Positions 1 through 11,474 of a DNA stretch of 64,000 bases are shown piece after piece (within the stretch, counting starts at the first letter, position 1; every line of letters begins with the position of its first letter). The stretch is from assembly GCF_002980555.1 (NCBI RefSeq), contig NZ_PVBT01000003.1, positions 434,001 to 498,000 on the forward strand. Direction: 5' to 3'. The stretch is from Phyllobacterium myrsinacearum. GTDB lineage: Bacteria > Pseudomonadota > Alphaproteobacteria > Rhizobiales > Rhizobiaceae. Both the position numbers and the translations under genes were made by a program. Below the pieces are notes generated by a model, which saw only the letters and a program-made list of their open reading frames with translations, ran no database searches and was not told the origin of the DNA.

Positions 1-3000
1 GCGTCATCAGCCGTCTCGGATTCAACCGCGAGGATCACTCGGGCAAGCAGTTGATCAAGGTCCTTGAGAGCTATCCGCGCGACGATCTTTTCCAGATCGA
101 CGTCAAGACACTGACCCGCAATGCCGAGATCATCCTGGCCTTGGGCGAGCGTCCGCGCGTGCGTGTTCTGCCACGCATCGATCCATTCGGCCGCTTTGCC
201 TCCATCATCGTCTATGTGCCGCGCGAACGTTACGATTCCATCGTGCGCGAAAAGGTCGGTTCCTATCTCGCGGCAACCTATGAGGGACATGTTTCGGCCT
301 ATTATCCGGCGTTTCCGGAAGGCAATCTGGCGCGTGTCCATTTCATCATCGGCCATGCGGAGAATGACTTCCCCAAGGTCAAGCGTGAGGCTCTGGAAGA
401 AACCGTCCGTTCGATTGTCCGCACCTGGGAAGATGCGGTCGCCGAAGTGGGCGACCGCAGCGGCCTGGCGGAATTCTCGTCTCTCGCCGCGGTATTCCCC
501 GATTCCTATCGGGAAAACTTCTCACCCGATGAAGCGCTGATCGATGCCAGCCGGATTGCCGGGCTGTCGCGGACCAATCCGCTGTTCGTTGATTTCTACC
601 GTCACCGGACCGACGGCCCGAATGCGGCGTCGCTGAAAATCTATCACTATGGCTCGGCCGTCGCCCTGTCGCAACGCGTGCCGCTTTTGGAAAACATGGG
701 CTTCCGAGTGATCAGCGAGCAGACATTCGCCCTGCCTGCCGCCGATGGAAGCCCGCTTTTCGTGCATGACATGGAATTGGTCAGCACATCGGGATCGCCT
801 ATCGATCTGAGGGACAATGGCGACCTGTTTGAAGATGTATTCCGCAACATATGGGGCGGTGCGTCCGACAATGACGGTTACAATGCGCTCGCCTTGACCG
901 GGCAGCTCACAGCGCGCCAGATCATCATCCTGCGCGCCTATGGCCGTTATCTGCAGCAGGCCGGCATTCCCTACTCGCAGGATTACATTGCCATTGCGCT
1001 CAACCGTTACCCGGCGATTGCCAAGCAATTGTTCGATCTGTTCGAGCAGCGGCTCAATCCGAAAAAAGGTGCTGCTGCGCAATCGGAACGCAAGCAGGCA
1101 ACGATTCGCGCCGCCATCGAAGAGGCGTTGCAGGGTGTGCCGAGTCTTGACGACGACCGTATCCTGCGCCGTTTCCTCAATCTGATCGAATCGACATTGC
1201 GCACCAATGCCTTTGCGCCGGAGGAAGACGGCAGCGAGCGCGTGACGCTGGCCTTCAAGCTGGACCCGCGTGCGCTGGATGATCTGCCGGAGCCACGGCC
1301 CTATCGCGAAATCTTTGTCTATGGTCCTGAAGTCGAGGGTGTGCACCTGCGCTTCGGTCCTGTCGCGCGCGGCGGGCTGCGCTGGTCGGACCGGGCACAG
1401 GACTACCGCACGGAAGTGCTGGGCCTGGTCAAGGCGCAGCAGGTCAAGAATGCCGTCATCGTACCGGTTGGTGCCAAGGGCGGGTTCTATCCCAAGCGCC
1501 TGCCGACGGGCGGCGACCGCAATGTGATCTTTGAGGCCGGACGCTCCGCCTACATCACCTTCATCGCGACACTGTTGTCGGTGACCGACAATCTGCACGG
1601 CGAAACCGTGGTGCCGCCAGACAATATCCTGCGGCTGGACGGTGACGATCCCTATTTCGTCGTGGCCGCCGACAAGGGTACGGCGACATTCTCCGACACC
1701 GCCAATGCCATCAGCCAGGCGCATGATTTCTGGCTGGACGATGCTTTTGCATCGGGCGGTTCGGCCGGTTACGACCACAAGAAGATGGGCATCACCGCTC
1801 GCGGCGCCTGGGAAGCCGTGAAACGGCATTTCCGCGAAATCGGCACGGATATCCAGAAAGTGCCGTTTATCGCCGTTGGCGTCGGCGACATGTCCGGCGA
1901 TGTGTTCGGCAATGGCATGTTGCTGTCACCGCAGACGAAACTCGTTGCCGCGTTCGACCACCGCGATATCTTCATTGATCCGGAGCCTGACGTCAAAGCC
2001 AGCCTGAAGGAGCGGCAGCGCCTGTTCAATCTGCCGCGTTCGAGCTGGCAGGACTATGACAAGTCGAAGATTTCAGCCGGCGGCGGCGTGTTCTCCCGTT
2101 CGCAGAAGTCGATCACGCTGTCGAAGGAAGCCGCCAAGGTGATCGGCCTTGCCAAGACCACGGCAACGCCGTTCGAAATCATGACGGCCATCCTGAAAGC
2201 GCCGGTCGACCTCCTGTGGTTCGGCGGCATCGGCACCTATATCCGCTCCAGCTTCGAGACGGATGCCGAGGTCGGGGATCGCGCCAATGATGCCATCCGC
2301 ATCACCGGGCTTGATGTGCGGGCCAAGGTGATCGGCGAGGGTGCCAATCTCGGCGTGACGCAGAAGGCGCGCATCGAGTTCGGTCTCGCTGGCGGACGCT
2401 GCAATTCCGACGCCATCGACAACTCAGCCGGCGTGAACACCTCCGACGTCGAGGTCAACATCAAGATTGCCCTGGCGCAGGCCATGCGTTCGGGAAAACT
2501 GCAGCGCGACAAGCGCGATACACTGCTTGAATCGATGACGGACGAAGTGGGGCATCTCGTCCTGCGCAACAATTACCTGCAGACGCTGGCTCTGTCGCTG
2601 GCGCAGCGGCGCGGATTGACCGATCTTGCCTATCAGTCGCGGTTCATGAGCGAACTGGAAGCCCGGAAGCTGTTGAATCGCAAGGTGGAAACATTGCCTG
2701 ATGACAAGGCTCTGGCCGAACGGCAGGCTGACGGCATAGCGCTGAGCCGCGCCGAACTCGGCGTTCTCCTTGCTTATGCCAAGATCGTGCTGTCCGATCA
2801 GCTGCTGGCCAGCACCCTGCCGGATGATCCTTATCTGGAGCGCGGACTGCTCGACTATTTCCCGAAGCAGATGAAGGAAGGCTATGGCGAAGAAATCCGC
2901 ACGCACCGTCTGCGCCGGGAAATCATTGCGACCCAGCTCGCCAATGATGCCATCAACCGCGGCGGCCCGACCTTTGTCAGCCGCCTCGCCGATCTGACGG

Positions 3001-3749
3001 GGCAGTCGGCACCGGATATCGTCCGGGCCTATGTGATCGTGCGCGATGGTTTCGAGGTCGATGGGCTGTTTGCCGATATCGATGCGCTCGACAATGCGTT
3101 GCCCGGCGATGTGCAGAACGGCTTTTACGCCAAGGTGGCGCAGATGCTCAACTGGACAACGGCGTGGGTTCTGCGCAACCGGACCGGTGGCATCGGCCTG
3201 GAGGCGGCAATCAAGGAAATCAAGGCGGCCCGCAGCACCCTGCAGCCCAAACTGGAGAAGCTGCTGCCGCTGTCCATGAGCAATCAGCTGCGCGACGATA
3301 CGGCCTATTACGCCGGACAGGGCGCACCTGCGCCCTTGGCGGCTCAGCTCGCCCGGCTGGAAATTGCGCCGATCATTCCGGATATCGCAGCCGTCGCCCA
3401 ACAGGCCGGTACCGACATTGCCAGTGCCGCCAAGGCTTATTTCGATATTTCCGAAGCGTTCCGCATCGGCCGTATCGTCGAAGCCGCCCGGGGCGTTTCC
3501 GTCGCGGATTACTATGACGGTATCGCGCTGGCGCGCGCATCGGACCTGATTTCGCAGGCGCGGCGCGGTATTGCCGTGGCGGCGCTCAGCGAGCATGGCA
3601 AGACGTCCGATCCGGCGAAGGAATGGCTGACGGGGCGCGGTACGCAGGTCGACGAAGTGCGTCAGCGTATGGCGAATATCGTCGAAGGCGGGGACCTCAC
3701 GGTCTCGCGTCTCGCCGTTGCCGCCGGATTGCTTTCCGACCTGTCCTAG
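1..3749 (+). CDS. gdhB: NAD-specific glutamate dehydrogenase, large type (5' truncated by window)
   Basis: Carboxy-terminal part of the very large cytoplasmic NAD-glutamate dehydrogenase, which deaminates glutamate to 2-oxoglutarate and ammonia. The frame is already open at base 3. The first start-like codon (TTG 51) has no ribosome site, so about 350 residues should lie upstream of the window, given the family's usual length near 1,600. About 1,248 residues are visible without a frameshift. The catalytic core contains AKGGFYPK (bases 1473-1496), the glycine-rich lysine segment of the active site, and GGIGTYIR (2223-2246), followed by the long helical C-terminal region. It ends in TAG 37 bp before the MFS gene. 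The symbol is the one often used for this family; family assignment is firm. Confidence 0.95.
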   Translation, partial: VISRLGFNREDHSGKQLIKVLESYPRDDLFQIDVKTLTRNAEIILALGERPRVRVLPRIDPFGRFASIIVYVPRERYDSIVREKVGSYLAATYEGHVSAYYPAFPEGNLARVHFIIGHAENDFPKVKREALEETVRSIVRTWEDAVAEVGDRSGLAEFSSLAAVFPDSYRENFSPDEALIDASRIAGLSRTNPLFVDFYRHRTDGPNAASLKIYHYGSAVALSQRVPLLENMGFRVISEQTFALPAADGSPLFVHDMELVSTSGSPIDLRDNGDLFEDVFRNIWGGASDNDGYNALALTGQLTARQIIILRAYGRYLQQAGIPYSQDYIAIALNRYPAIAKQLFDLFEQRLNPKKGAAAQSERKQATIRAAIEEALQGVPSLDDDRILRRFLNLIESTLRTNAFAPEEDGSERVTLAFKLDPRALDDLPEPRPYREIFVYGPEVEGVHLRFGPVARGGLRWSDRAQDYRTEVLGLVKAQQVKNAVIVPVGAKGGFYPKRLPTGGDRNVIFEAGRSAYITFIATLLSVTDNLHGETVVPPDNILRLDGDDPYFVVAADKGTATFSDTANAISQAHDFWLDDAFASGGSAGYDHKKMGITARGAWEAVKRHFREIGTDIQKVPFIAVGVGDMSGDVFGNGMLLSPQTKLVAAFDHRDIFIDPEPDVKASLKERQRLFNLPRSSWQDYDKSKISAGGGVFSRSQKSITLSKEAAKVIGLAKTTATPFEIMTAILKAPVDLLWFGGIGTYIRSSFETDAEVGDRANDAIRITGLDVRAKVIGEGANLGVTQKARIEFGLAGGRCNSDAIDNSAGVNTSDVEVNIKIALAQAMRSGKLQRDKRDTLLESMTDEVGHLVLRNNYLQTLALSLAQRRGLTDLAYQSRFMSELEARKLLNRKVETLPDDKALAERQADGIALSRAELGVLLAYAKIVLSDQLLASTLPDDPYLERGLLDYFPKQMKEGYGEEIRTHRLRREIIATQLANDAINRGGPTFVSRLADLTGQSAPDIVRAYVIVRDGFEVDGLFADIDALDNALPGDVQNGFYAKVAQMLNWTTAWVLRNRTGGIGLEAAIKEIKAARSTLQPKLEKLLPLSMSNQLRDDTAYYAGQGAPAPLAAQLARLEIAPIIPDIAAVAQQAGTDIASAAKAYFDISEAFRIGRIVEAARGVSVADYYDGIALARASDLISQARRGIAVAALSEHGKTSDPAKEWLTGRGTQVDEVRQRMANIVEGGDLTVSRLAVAAGLLSDLS

Positions 3750-3785
3750 AACAGGCCGAAGGGCGGATCAGGGGAAGGAAACGAC

Positions 3786-5153
3786 ATGGCTGCGTCTACA
3801 CGGGGCATCTGGGGATGGATGCTCTTCGACTGGGCGGCGCAGCCATTCTTCACCGTTGTCACGACCTTTATCTTCGGTCCCTATTTCGTCGCGCGGATGG
3901 CGAGTGATCCCGCCATCGGCCAGGCGGCCTGGGGTTATGGCATTGCCATATCCGGTCTCGTCATTGCCGTGCTGTCGCCCGTCCTCGGGTCGATTGCCGA
4001 TCAGACCGGGGCGCGCAAGCCGTGGATCGGCTTCTTTGCCGTCATCCAGATCATAGCCCTGTCGATGCTGTGGTTCGCGGCGCCAGGCTCCAGCCTGATT
4101 GCTCCTCTGATCTTCTTCTCGCTGGCATCGATTTCTGCGGAATTTTCCATCGTTTTCAACGACTCCATGATGCCGCGGCTGGTGCCGGAAAAGGACATCG
4201 GGCGCATTTCCAACATGGCGTGGGGGCTCGGCTATCTCGGTGGCATGATTGCCCTGATCTTTGTGGTCGCCTTCATGGCGGGGTCGCCGGACACCGGAAA
4301 AACCATGCTGGGATGGCAGCCAATCCTGGGGCTCGATCCCGCGGCGGGCGAGGGTGACCGCGCAACCGGACCGCTGTCAGCGCTGTGGTATCTGGTTTTC
4401 GTGCTGCCGATGTTCCTGTTCACACCTGACAGCGCAAGGGGGCTGCCCATCGGCAAGGCCGTGCGCGGGGGGCTTGCGGAGTTGAAATCCACCATTGGCG
4501 AAGTGCGCCAGCGTCCGGGCATCTTCCGCTTTCTCATTGCCCGCATGATTTACCAGGATGGTGTCAACGCCCTGATCGCGCTTGGCGGGGCATTTGCCGC
4601 GACCATGTTCGGCTGGGCGACGGCGGAGATCGGCATCTACGGCATCATCCTGAACGTCGTTGCGATTTTCGGCTGCCTTGCCGCGAGCTGGCTCGACACG
4701 CGGATCGGCTCGAAGGCCGTGGTGGTAATTTCACTGGTGCTTCTGACCATCGCGACCATCGGCATTGTCTCGACGGGGCCTGGCTATACCCTGTTCGGAT
4801 GGTGGCCGCTGACAGGCGCCGATACGGCCGGGTTGTTCAAGACACCCGCCGAGAAGGCTTTCATTGTGTTCGGGCTGCTCATCGGTGTTGCCTTCGGCCC
4901 GGTGCAGGCGTCGTCGCGCTCCTACATGGCCCGCAGCGTGTCGATCGATGAAGCGGGCCGCTATTTCGGCATCTATGCCCTGTCGGGGCGGGCAACCAGT
5001 TTTCTCGCGCCATTTATGGTTGCCACTGTGACAGCGCTAAGCGGATCGCCACGCCTCGGCATGGCGATGATCATCGTCTTCCTGCTGGCCGGACTGGCTG
5101 TCCTGTTGCGAACACCCTATCCCGCTGCAATTCCGGCAAGGCCTAGTGTCTGA
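3786..5153 (+). CDS. MFS transporter, UMF1/Atg22-like family
   Basis: Polytopic inner-membrane protein of 455 residues with about 12 predicted membrane segments. The N-terminus ([16 protein letters not shown]) is typical of the UMF1/Atg22-like branch of the major facilitator superfamily, whose bacterial substrates are mostly unknown; the yeast relative exports amino acids from the vacuole. A ribosome site (GGGGAAGGAA) ends 5 nt before the ATG at 3786. It follows the glutamate dehydrogenase by 37 bp on the same strand and could be co-transcribed. Its last 11 bases overlap the end of purH, which runs the other way. The substrate cannot be read from the sequence. Confidence 0.85.
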   Translation: MAASTRGIWGWMLFDWAAQPFFTVVTTFIFGPYFVARMASDPAIGQAAWGYGIAISGLVIAVLSPVLGSIADQTGARKPWIGFFAVIQIIALSMLWFAAPGSSLIAPLIFFSLASISAEFSIVFNDSMMPRLVPEKDIGRISNMAWGLGYLGGMIALIFVVAFMAGSPDTGKTMLGWQPILGLDPAAGEGDRATGPLSALWYLVFVLPMFLFTPDSARGLPIGKAVRGGLAELKSTIGEVRQRPGIFRFLIARMIYQDGVNALIALGGAFAATMFGWATAEIGIYGIILNVVAIFGCLAASWLDTRIGSKAVVVISLVLLTIATIGIVSTGPGYTLFGWWPLTGADTAGLFKTPAEKAFIVFGLLIGVAFGPVQASSRSYMARSVSIDEAGRYFGIYALSGRATSFLAPFMVATVTALSGSPRLGMAMIIVFLLAGLAVLLRTPYPAAIPARPSV

Positions 5154-6759
5154 AATGGCGCATGCCGGTGAACACCATGGCGATGCCATGTTCGTCGGCG
5201 GCAGCGATAACATCCTCGTCCCGCATGGAACCACCGGGCTGGATCACTGCCGTGGCTCCGGCGGCGACCGCTGACAGCAAACCGTCGGCGAAGGGGAAGA
5301 ATGCGTCGGAGGCGACGACCGAGCCCTTGGTCAGAGGTGTTGCCAATCCGGCAGCTTCCGCGGCATCTTCCGCCTTGCGGGCGGCAATGCGCGCCGAATC
5401 AACGCGGCTCATCTGACCGGCACCGATGCCAACCGCCGCGCCATCCTTCACATAGACAATGGCGTTGGATTTGACATGCTTGGCGATGCGGAAGGCAAGC
5501 TTCAGATCGGTCATTTCCTGCTCGGTCGGCGCGCGCTTGGTCACGACCTTCAGATCGAGATCGTCGACCACGCCGCTGTCGCGTGACTGGACGAGAATGC
5601 CGCCGGCAACGGTCTTTGCGGTGATGCCGGATGCGCGTGGATCGGGCAGGCCGCCGGTGACAAGCAGGCGGAGATTCTTCTTGGCGGCAACGATTGCCTG
5701 GGCTTCCGGCGTCGCGTCCGGCGCAATGATCACTTCGGTGAAGGTCTTGACGATTTCTTCCGCCGCATCGGCATCGAGCGTCTTGTTGAGTGCAACAATG
5801 CCGCCGAAGGCCGAAACGGGATCGCAGGCCAGGGCCTTGAGGTAAGCGTCCTTCAGTGTCGCGCCCTCAGCCACGCCGCAGGGGTTGGCATGCTTGATGA
5901 TGGCAACGGCGGCCGTGCGGGCCGGATCGAACTCGGCAACGAGTTCGAAAGCTGCGTCAGTGTCGTTGATGTTGTTGTAGGAAAGCTGCTTGCCCTGCAG
6001 CTGCGTTGCCGTGGCAACGCCCGGACGCTTTTCCCCTGTGAGGTAAAAGCCCGCGGACTGGTGCGGGTTTTCACCGTAGCGCATGACGGAATGCAGGTAG
6101 CCGCCGATGGCCCGGCGCGAGGGTGTCTCGGTCATCAGCGCTTCGGCAAACCATCCTGAGATGGCCGCATCATAGGTTGCCGTGCGGGCATAGGCCTTGG
6201 CGGCGAGGCTCTGGCGGAAGGAATAGGGCAGCGATCCCTCATGCTTGTCGAGCATGGCAATCACCATCTCGTAGTCGCCCGTATCGGTGACCACGCCGAC
6301 ATAGGCATGGTTCTTTGCCGCAGCGCGGATCATGGCCGGTCCGCCAATGTCGATGTTCTCGACGATAGTGGCGTAGTCGGCACCGGAATGGCGGACTTCT
6401 TCGAAGGGGTAGAGATTGATGACCGCCAGATCGATGGCGCCGATGCCGTGCGCCTGCATGGCCTCCGCATGGTCCGGATCGTCGCGCACTGCCAGAAGGC
6501 CGCCATGGACCTTGGGGTGCAGGGTCTTGACGCGGCCGTCCATGATCTCGGGAAAATTGGTGACCTCGGAAACGTCAATGACGTGAATGCCTTCCGCCGC
6601 GATGGTCTTCGACGTTCCGCCCGTCGACAGGATTTCGATACCGTGCCGGTGCAGCGCATGGGCAAGGGCTGTCAGGCCCGCCTTGTCGGAAACCGAAATG
6701 AGCGCGCGCTTGACGGGATGAAGGTTCGGAGCGGGAATGGATTTTGCGGTGACGGCCAT
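5143..6759 (-). CDS. purH: Bifunctional AICAR transformylase / IMP cyclohydrolase
   Basis: Catalyses the last two steps of de novo IMP synthesis: formylation of AICAR with 10-formyl-tetrahydrofolate, then ring closure. The 538 residues match the family length. The N-terminal MGS-like IMP cyclohydrolase domain opens with [12 protein letters not shown] and includes [10 protein letters not shown]. The C-terminal transformylase domain carries [15 protein letters not shown] and the catalytic Lys-His in [10 protein letters not shown]. It is the last gene of the reverse-strand series htpX, rsmB, heparinase-like, purH, with a 114-bp gap before it that could hold its own promoter. Its 3' end overlaps the convergent MFS gene by 11 bp. 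Confidence 0.97.
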   Translation of the reverse strand: MAVTAKSIPAPNLHPVKRALISVSDKAGLTALAHALHRHGIEILSTGGTSKTIAAEGIHVIDVSEVTNFPEIMDGRVKTLHPKVHGGLLAVRDDPDHAEAMQAHGIGAIDLAVINLYPFEEVRHSGADYATIVENIDIGGPAMIRAAAKNHAYVGVVTDTGDYEMVIAMLDKHEGSLPYSFRQSLAAKAYARTATYDAAISGWFAEALMTETPSRRAIGGYLHSVMRYGENPHQSAGFYLTGEKRPGVATATQLQGKQLSYNNINDTDAAFELVAEFDPARTAAVAIIKHANPCGVAEGATLKDAYLKALACDPVSAFGGIVALNKTLDADAAEEIVKTFTEVIIAPDATPEAQAIVAAKKNLRLLVTGGLPDPRASGITAKTVAGGILVQSRDSGVVDDLDLKVVTKRAPTEQEMTDLKLAFRIAKHVKSNAIVYVKDGAAVGIGAGQMSRVDSARIAARKAEDAAEAAGLATPLTKGSVVASDAFFPFADGLLSAVAAGATAVIQPGGSMRDEDVIAAADEHGIAMVFTGMRHFRH

Positions 6760-6873
6760 GGGAGAATTCGTCCTCAGCGGAAAAGTTTGGGGGATTTGGA
6801 CAGCCGGTTAGCACAGGCGGCCGAGGAATCCTACTTCCGATCGCATATTCAGACGAATAGAGGCGGTTTTCCC

Positions 6874-8583
6874 CTAGCCATAGGCACCGAGGGATGTCCG
6901 GGTGAACTGCCATTCGACCTCCGGCAGTTGCGCGGCACTCAGCGAAAGCGTGATCTGGCGTGTTTTGACCGGACCGCGGAACCCGGCAAAGAACAGCGAG
7001 TCTTCGATGAAGGGCTGAACGGTGGCGGAAAACATCCAGATATCGTCATTGTCCACCTGCAGGATGATCAGGCCGTTGCCATCGACGCTGACATTGACCG
7101 CCGGATGGAGATGAAAGCGGATAACCACATTCTCGCGGCCGGTTCCGCGCAGCGGATTGCGGCCAGCGGCGAAGAAACTGTCGATGCCCTCGATGACACT
7201 GCCATTGTGCGACAGGACGATCTGGCGTTCATGGTAAATGCCGAATGGCCGGACATAGCCATTGTGGTTGGCGACGAAGCCGACCGCGCCCGGCCGTTCG
7301 ATCCGCTCGACATTGACCTTTGTCGGTCCGGCGATGATCGGGGTGCCAATCATGGTGGAAAGGCCGGAGGTCGCGCTGAAGCGGCATGACGAGGTGTCAT
7401 TGATCGTCGCGGTGGAATGCGCGGCCGTAGAGCGTGCCAGCGGGCGGAATTCTTCCGGACCGTAGCGGTCGACACCGGCATTGACGATGTAGCGATTGCG
7501 CCCGGACGACATTTCGAAGGACAGGCACCCGGCATGGGCGTCGCGCGATGCGGTGACTGGCGGCGCAAGGCCGGTATCGGCAATGATGGTGGTCGAATCC
7601 ATCGAGAGCCTCTCATAACCCGAATGCAGCGCATGGGTCAGCGGCAGGCCGCCAATATCGTCATGGCGCAGAACGGCGATGACGCGTTCGGGCATGGTCG
7701 CGCCGACGCCGTTGAACAGGGCCAGATTGCCGTCGTGATGGCGGAAGAAACGCAATGCGGGCAGCATGCGCTCGATGGCTTCCATCAGCGCCTTCGGCGG
7801 TGCCTCGGTGCCGCTGGCATAGGTCTGGCGCAGCGGAAGAAGGTCGGCCAGAAGTTCGAGCACTGTCAGCGGATTGCGGGAGATATGCCCGCCGTCCGGC
7901 AGGATCTGATGAATGAGTTCCAATTCGAGATTGCGGCGGGCCGAGCGCGCCGTATTGGATGAAACGGGCAGCGCCAGCGCGGCAAAGGCAAGCGCAATGC
8001 GGGCGCGCAGCTTCTCTTCGCCGTCGTCCATCACGGCGGCCATGGTCCGCAGGTAACGCACCTGGGTGGCGAGCGAACGCATGAATTGCCGGTAGGCCCG
8101 CAAATCTGCGCCCGCCAGGATGAGGCTGGAATGCTGGAGCCAGGCGATAATGCGCTGGGCTGTGACCTCGGGAGCCCAGGCAGGGCCGCCGATCGAGCGG
8201 CCGTGGGTCGCGATCCAGTCGCTGAGCAGGGCGCGGGCATTGGCGGTGGCCAGCTCGGTGCCGGACGCACGCATATGACGCAGCCAGCCGAAATTGTGCA
8301 GCGCGGCCTGCCAGGCGGCATTGGGCGGCTCGACGACGAAGGGCGAGCGCCCGCCTGTCTCCACCACCCGGCCGGCAAGCGCAAAGCGGCCGTGATAAAA
8401 TTCTTCCGCGAGCTGCGGGTCGGCGGGGCGCAGATCCTGCGGCGCAATCAGCACGCGTTCGGGGGTGAAGCCGGTGAAACGCCAGCGGAACAGCGGCCCC
8501 ATGCGCAGGCGCCTGCGGAAACGGCGCCACAATTGCGCAGTCGCAAGTCCCCAGAGTTGCGGTGTTTCGCTAAAGGCGACCAT
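6874..8583 (-). CDS. Heparinase II/III family protein
   Basis: A 569-residue protein with the two-part layout of bacterial heparinase II/III-like proteins: an alpha-helical N-terminal half (alginate-lyase-like toroid, roughly residues 60-320) and a beta-rich C-terminal half (roughly 330-550) with the segment MDSTTIIADTG and repeated beta strands. There is no clear secretion signal; the N-terminus is arginine-rich (LWRRFRRRLRMG). The gene sits between rsmB and purH, an order I recall from many rhizobia, where it is annotated only by family. The substrate, perhaps an acidic cell-surface polysaccharide, is unknown. AGGAAA lies 9-14 nt before the ATG. Confidence 0.85.
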   Translation of the reverse strand: MVAFSETPQLWGLATAQLWRRFRRRLRMGPLFRWRFTGFTPERVLIAPQDLRPADPQLAEEFYHGRFALAGRVVETGGRSPFVVEPPNAAWQAALHNFGWLRHMRASGTELATANARALLSDWIATHGRSIGGPAWAPEVTAQRIIAWLQHSSLILAGADLRAYRQFMRSLATQVRYLRTMAAVMDDGEEKLRARIALAFAALALPVSSNTARSARRNLELELIHQILPDGGHISRNPLTVLELLADLLPLRQTYASGTEAPPKALMEAIERMLPALRFFRHHDGNLALFNGVGATMPERVIAVLRHDDIGGLPLTHALHSGYERLSMDSTTIIADTGLAPPVTASRDAHAGCLSFEMSSGRNRYIVNAGVDRYGPEEFRPLARSTAAHSTATINDTSSCRFSATSGLSTMIGTPIIAGPTKVNVERIERPGAVGFVANHNGYVRPFGIYHERQIVLSHNGSVIEGIDSFFAAGRNPLRGTGRENVVIRFHLHPAVNVSVDGNGLIILQVDNDDIWMFSATVQPFIEDSLFFAGFRGPVKTRQITLSLSAAQLPEVEWQFTRTSLGAYG

Positions 8584-8767
8584 CTCGCGGTATTTCCTCG
8601 CTTCGCCGCGTTCCGGCGCACTTCAGTCTGCTGTTATGCATGTTCGCGAAACATGTCCCGCATGGCGGAATCCTGTTCCAGCTCCCTGAAATCATTGCTT
8701 TGGTTTCACCCATCGACGACAAATCGGGACTATGCAAGTAAAACAGTTAAAATTTTAGTATTTGATT

Positions 8768-10147
8768 TTAATCTTTCCGGCGAAACCTTGCGGCGAAGAA
8801 ACCATCCATGCCCGAAAGCGCCGGATCTTCGTTGGCAAGGTCAGCGGGCGTGGAACGCACATAGCCCTCGCGGGTGATCAGTTCGGCAAGTCCTCCCACC
8901 TCGTCCCTGCTGACGGGCAAAAGTTCAATGGACGGGTTTTTGGCCAGAAGATCGTTGGCAACCTTTTCGCCTTCCAGCGGATCGAGCGAACAATTGGAAA
9001 AGACCACGACACCGCCGGGGCGAACCAGGGTGACAGCATGATCAAGCAGCTTGGCCTGAAGTGTTGCCAGTTTCTGGATATCGGCTGGTGATTTCGTCCA
9101 GGGAACGTCTGGATGCCGCCGCACAGTGCCTGTCGAGGAGCAGGGCGCATCGAGCAAAACCGCATCGAACGGCTCGGCTGGCATATAGGCGGCGAGATTG
9201 GCTTCCACGGTTTCCGCCGTCAGCTGCAGGCGCTCAAGGTTGGATCGCAGGCGTTTCAACCGGTTGGCCGACAGGTCAAGCGCCGTGACATGCGCACCGG
9301 CCTGCGCCAATTGCGCCGTCTTGCCGCCGGGAGCGGCACAAAGGTCGGCAACCCGCTTTCCCTTGATATCACCGAAGAGCTTTGCGGGAAGGCTTGCCGC
9401 CGTATCCTGCACCCACCAGTCGCCTTCCGCAAAGCCTGCAAGGCTGGTCAGCGCACCATCGACCTGGGCGATACGCACCGATCCCGTCGGCAGGGCAATG
9501 CCGCCGAGGCGCTCTGCCCATTCCTGCGGATCGCCCTTGACGGTGAGGTCAATGGGCGGTTCCTTGCTCTGTATATCCAGAATAGCTTTGGCTTTTTCCT
9601 TGCCATAGGCGGCGATCAGGCCATCTTCGAACCATGCAGGCACATTGCTCGCGTCCGAGACAATAGTCTCTCGCTCGCGCGATAGGCGGCGCAGCACGGC
9701 ATTGACCATCGATGCGAAGCGGCGATTGCGCGGATCGTTGTTGGCGGCGGTCACCGCCAGGTCGACGGCTGCACGATCGGGAATATCGAGATAAAGAATC
9801 TGTGCTGCAGCCACATGCAGCAGGTGACGCAGGGCGACGGCGTTTTCAGGCAACGGCCGGTCGATCAGCTGGCCGATGGCCGCTTCGATGGTGCCGCGGT
9901 TGCGCAGGGCAGCGCCGAGGATGGCGCGGACCAGCGACCGGTCGCGGTCGTCAAGCGCCATGTATTGCGGATGGCCGTTGCTGTTGTCGGTCAGTCCGTC
10001 CAGGGACGTCTGCTTTTCAATGACGGCGCCCAGCAGCCGGGTCGCGCATTGACGCGCCGCCAGCCCCGGCCGGTCTTCGGCCTCGTGGTGATTGGACGCG
10101 CTGTTCTTCTTGCCAGACGGCCGCTTTCTCTCCTGTGCCGCGCTCAT
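8768..10147 (-). CDS. rsmB: 16S rRNA (cytosine-C5) methyltransferase RsmB/NOL1/NOP2 family
   Basis: Predicted to methylate a cytosine of 16S rRNA with S-adenosylmethionine. An N-terminal NusB-like RNA-binding domain (about residues 20-160) precedes the methyltransferase domain, with the SAM-site segment [17 protein letters not shown], the motif DAPCSSTGT and the nucleophilic cysteine in FSNCSLDP. I chose the ATG at 10147 rather than 10153 because it forms an ATGA overlap with the htpX stop codon, a common sign of translational coupling; the product is then 459 residues. Which cytosine it modifies in this organism is inferred from family membership only. Confidence 0.93.
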   Translation of the reverse strand: MSAAQERKRPSGKKNSASNHHEAEDRPGLAARQCATRLLGAVIEKQTSLDGLTDNSNGHPQYMALDDRDRSLVRAILGAALRNRGTIEAAIGQLIDRPLPENAVALRHLLHVAAAQILYLDIPDRAAVDLAVTAANNDPRNRRFASMVNAVLRRLSRERETIVSDASNVPAWFEDGLIAAYGKEKAKAILDIQSKEPPIDLTVKGDPQEWAERLGGIALPTGSVRIAQVDGALTSLAGFAEGDWWVQDTAASLPAKLFGDIKGKRVADLCAAPGGKTAQLAQAGAHVTALDLSANRLKRLRSNLERLQLTAETVEANLAAYMPAEPFDAVLLDAPCSSTGTVRRHPDVPWTKSPADIQKLATLQAKLLDHAVTLVRPGGVVVFSNCSLDPLEGEKVANDLLAKNPSIELLPVSRDEVGGLAELITREGYVRSTPADLANEDPALSGMDGFFAARFRRKD

Positions 10148-11115
10148 GCCCATGGGCCTTTGCGCGAGGAACCGTCACGGCCCCAGGGGGACGGCGTTTC
10201 GTCCTCAGGCTCCTCCTGGGCAGGAGTGGCCGGCGTTGCCGTTGGCTGCGGTGCGGCGGGGCGCTGGCGGAACTCGTCCACCATGGCCTGCAGTGCTGCG
10301 ATACGGTTTTCGGTGCTCGGATGGGTGGAAAACAAATTGTCAGCTCCTTGGCCGCTCAATGGATTGATGATGAAGAGCGACGCGGAGGCCGGGTTGCGCT
10401 CGGCTTCCTCGTTGACGATCTCTTTGGCACCGCGGGCAATCTTGTTGAGCGCGGAAGCGAGCCATAGCGGATTGCCGCAAATCTCCGCGCCGCGCCGGTC
10501 CGCCGAATATTCGCGCGTCCGGCTGATGGCCATCTGCACGATCATGGCCGCGAACGGCGCAACGATCATGGCAACGAGAACGCCGATGAAACCGAGGGGG
10601 TTGTTGTTGTTGCGATTGCCGCCGCCAAAGAACATGGCGAAGTTGCCAAGCATGGAGATCGCCCCGGCGAGGGTGGCTGTGACGGTCATGGTCAGGGTAT
10701 CGCGATGTTCGACATGCGCCAGCTCATGCGCCATGACCGCTGCAACCTCGTTCGGTGACAGGCGGTGCAGCAGTCCGGTGGACGCGGCGACTGCAGCGTT
10801 CTGCGGATTGCGTCCGGTGGCGAAGGCATTCGGCTGATCATTTTCAATGAGATAGACGCGTGGCATGGGCAAGCCAGCGCGCCCGGCGAGATCGCGCACG
10901 ATTCCATAATATTCCGGGGCGCTATTCTGGTCGACTTCGACGGCGTTGTACATCCGCAGGACCATCTTGTCGGAATTCCAGTAACTGAAGAGGTTCATGC
11001 CCGTCGCAACGACGAGGGCAATCAGCATGCCGCCGGTGCCGCCAATGAGAAAACCAACGCCCATAAACAAGGCGGTCATGAAGGCGAGCAGCATTCCGGT
11101 GCGCATTACATTCAT
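10144..11115 (-). CDS. htpX: Membrane-bound zinc metalloprotease HtpX
   Basis: Inner-membrane M48 protease that takes part in quality control of membrane proteins. Two hydrophobic segments lie at the N-terminus (about residues 5-45) and two more in the middle around the NFAMFFGGG and [12 protein letters not shown] stretches. The zinc site HELAH is at residues 130-134, with the distal glutamate in the [12 protein letters not shown] segment. The length, 323 residues, is normal. The tail after residue 290 is proline-rich and acidic, as in rhizobial homologues. It is the first gene of the reverse-strand run leading to rsmB, with which it overlaps by ATGA, and is divergent from the SDHAF4-like gene across 115 bp. 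Confidence 0.95.
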   Translation of the reverse strand: MNVMRTGMLLAFMTALFMGVGFLIGGTGGMLIALVVATGMNLFSYWNSDKMVLRMYNAVEVDQNSAPEYYGIVRDLAGRAGLPMPRVYLIENDQPNAFATGRNPQNAAVAASTGLLHRLSPNEVAAVMAHELAHVEHRDTLTMTVTATLAGAISMLGNFAMFFGGGNRNNNNPLGFIGVLVAMIVAPFAAMIVQMAISRTREYSADRRGAEICGNPLWLASALNKIARGAKEIVNEEAERNPASASLFIINPLSGQGADNLFSTHPSTENRIAALQAMVDEFRQRPAAPQPTATPATPAQEEPEDETPSPWGRDGSSRKGPWA

Positions 11116-11230
11116 GGTATCATTCCCTGCATTGTGAACATTTCACCTATCAAGATCATTCCTTTTGTTCGACATCTTCCGGTATATGATGGTGTTTCAC
11201 ACAGCAAGCTTCAATGATGGACAGACCGGA

Positions 11231-11464
11231 ATGACAAGCGACCAGACATCGGAGACGCCGCAGGCAGAGGCCGGCGAACAGCCGTCAGGCAAGCCTTTCG
11301 ATCAATTGCCGCCTGCCGCACAGCGTGCATTGCTGGAAGCCGAAGCGCGCCGCAAGGCCGAGGAAAAGCAGGCTGGCCAGCCGCGGGAGATCGGCGGGCG
11401 CGGTGGCAAGGATCCTGCCCGCTTCGGCGACTGGGAAATCAAGGGCCGCACCATCGATTTCTGA
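11231..11464 (+). CDS. DUF1674 / succinate dehydrogenase assembly factor 4 (SDHAF4) homologue
   Basis: A 77-residue protein ending in GGKDPARFGDWEIKGRTIDF, the conserved C-terminal signature of DUF1674, related to the mitochondrial factor SDHAF4 that protects the flavinylated succinate dehydrogenase subunit. The N-terminal half is charged, rich in Glu, Ala and Gln, and probably disordered. I start at ATG 11231; an earlier TTG at 11165 in the same frame would add 22 unconserved residues. It is divergent from htpX and ends 10 bp before the convergent MATE gene. Function is inferred from the family only. Confidence 0.85.
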   Translation: MTSDQTSETPQAEAGEQPSGKPFDQLPPAAQRALLEAEARRKAEEKQAGQPREIGGRGGKDPARFGDWEIKGRTIDF

Positions 11465-11474
11465 TCCTGTCCAC

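Noticed and set aside
522-1829. 435-codon open frame antisense to glutamate dehydrogenase
   Set aside because: It mirrors the real gene's codon pattern in a GC-rich genome, has no ribosome site and resembles no protein family.
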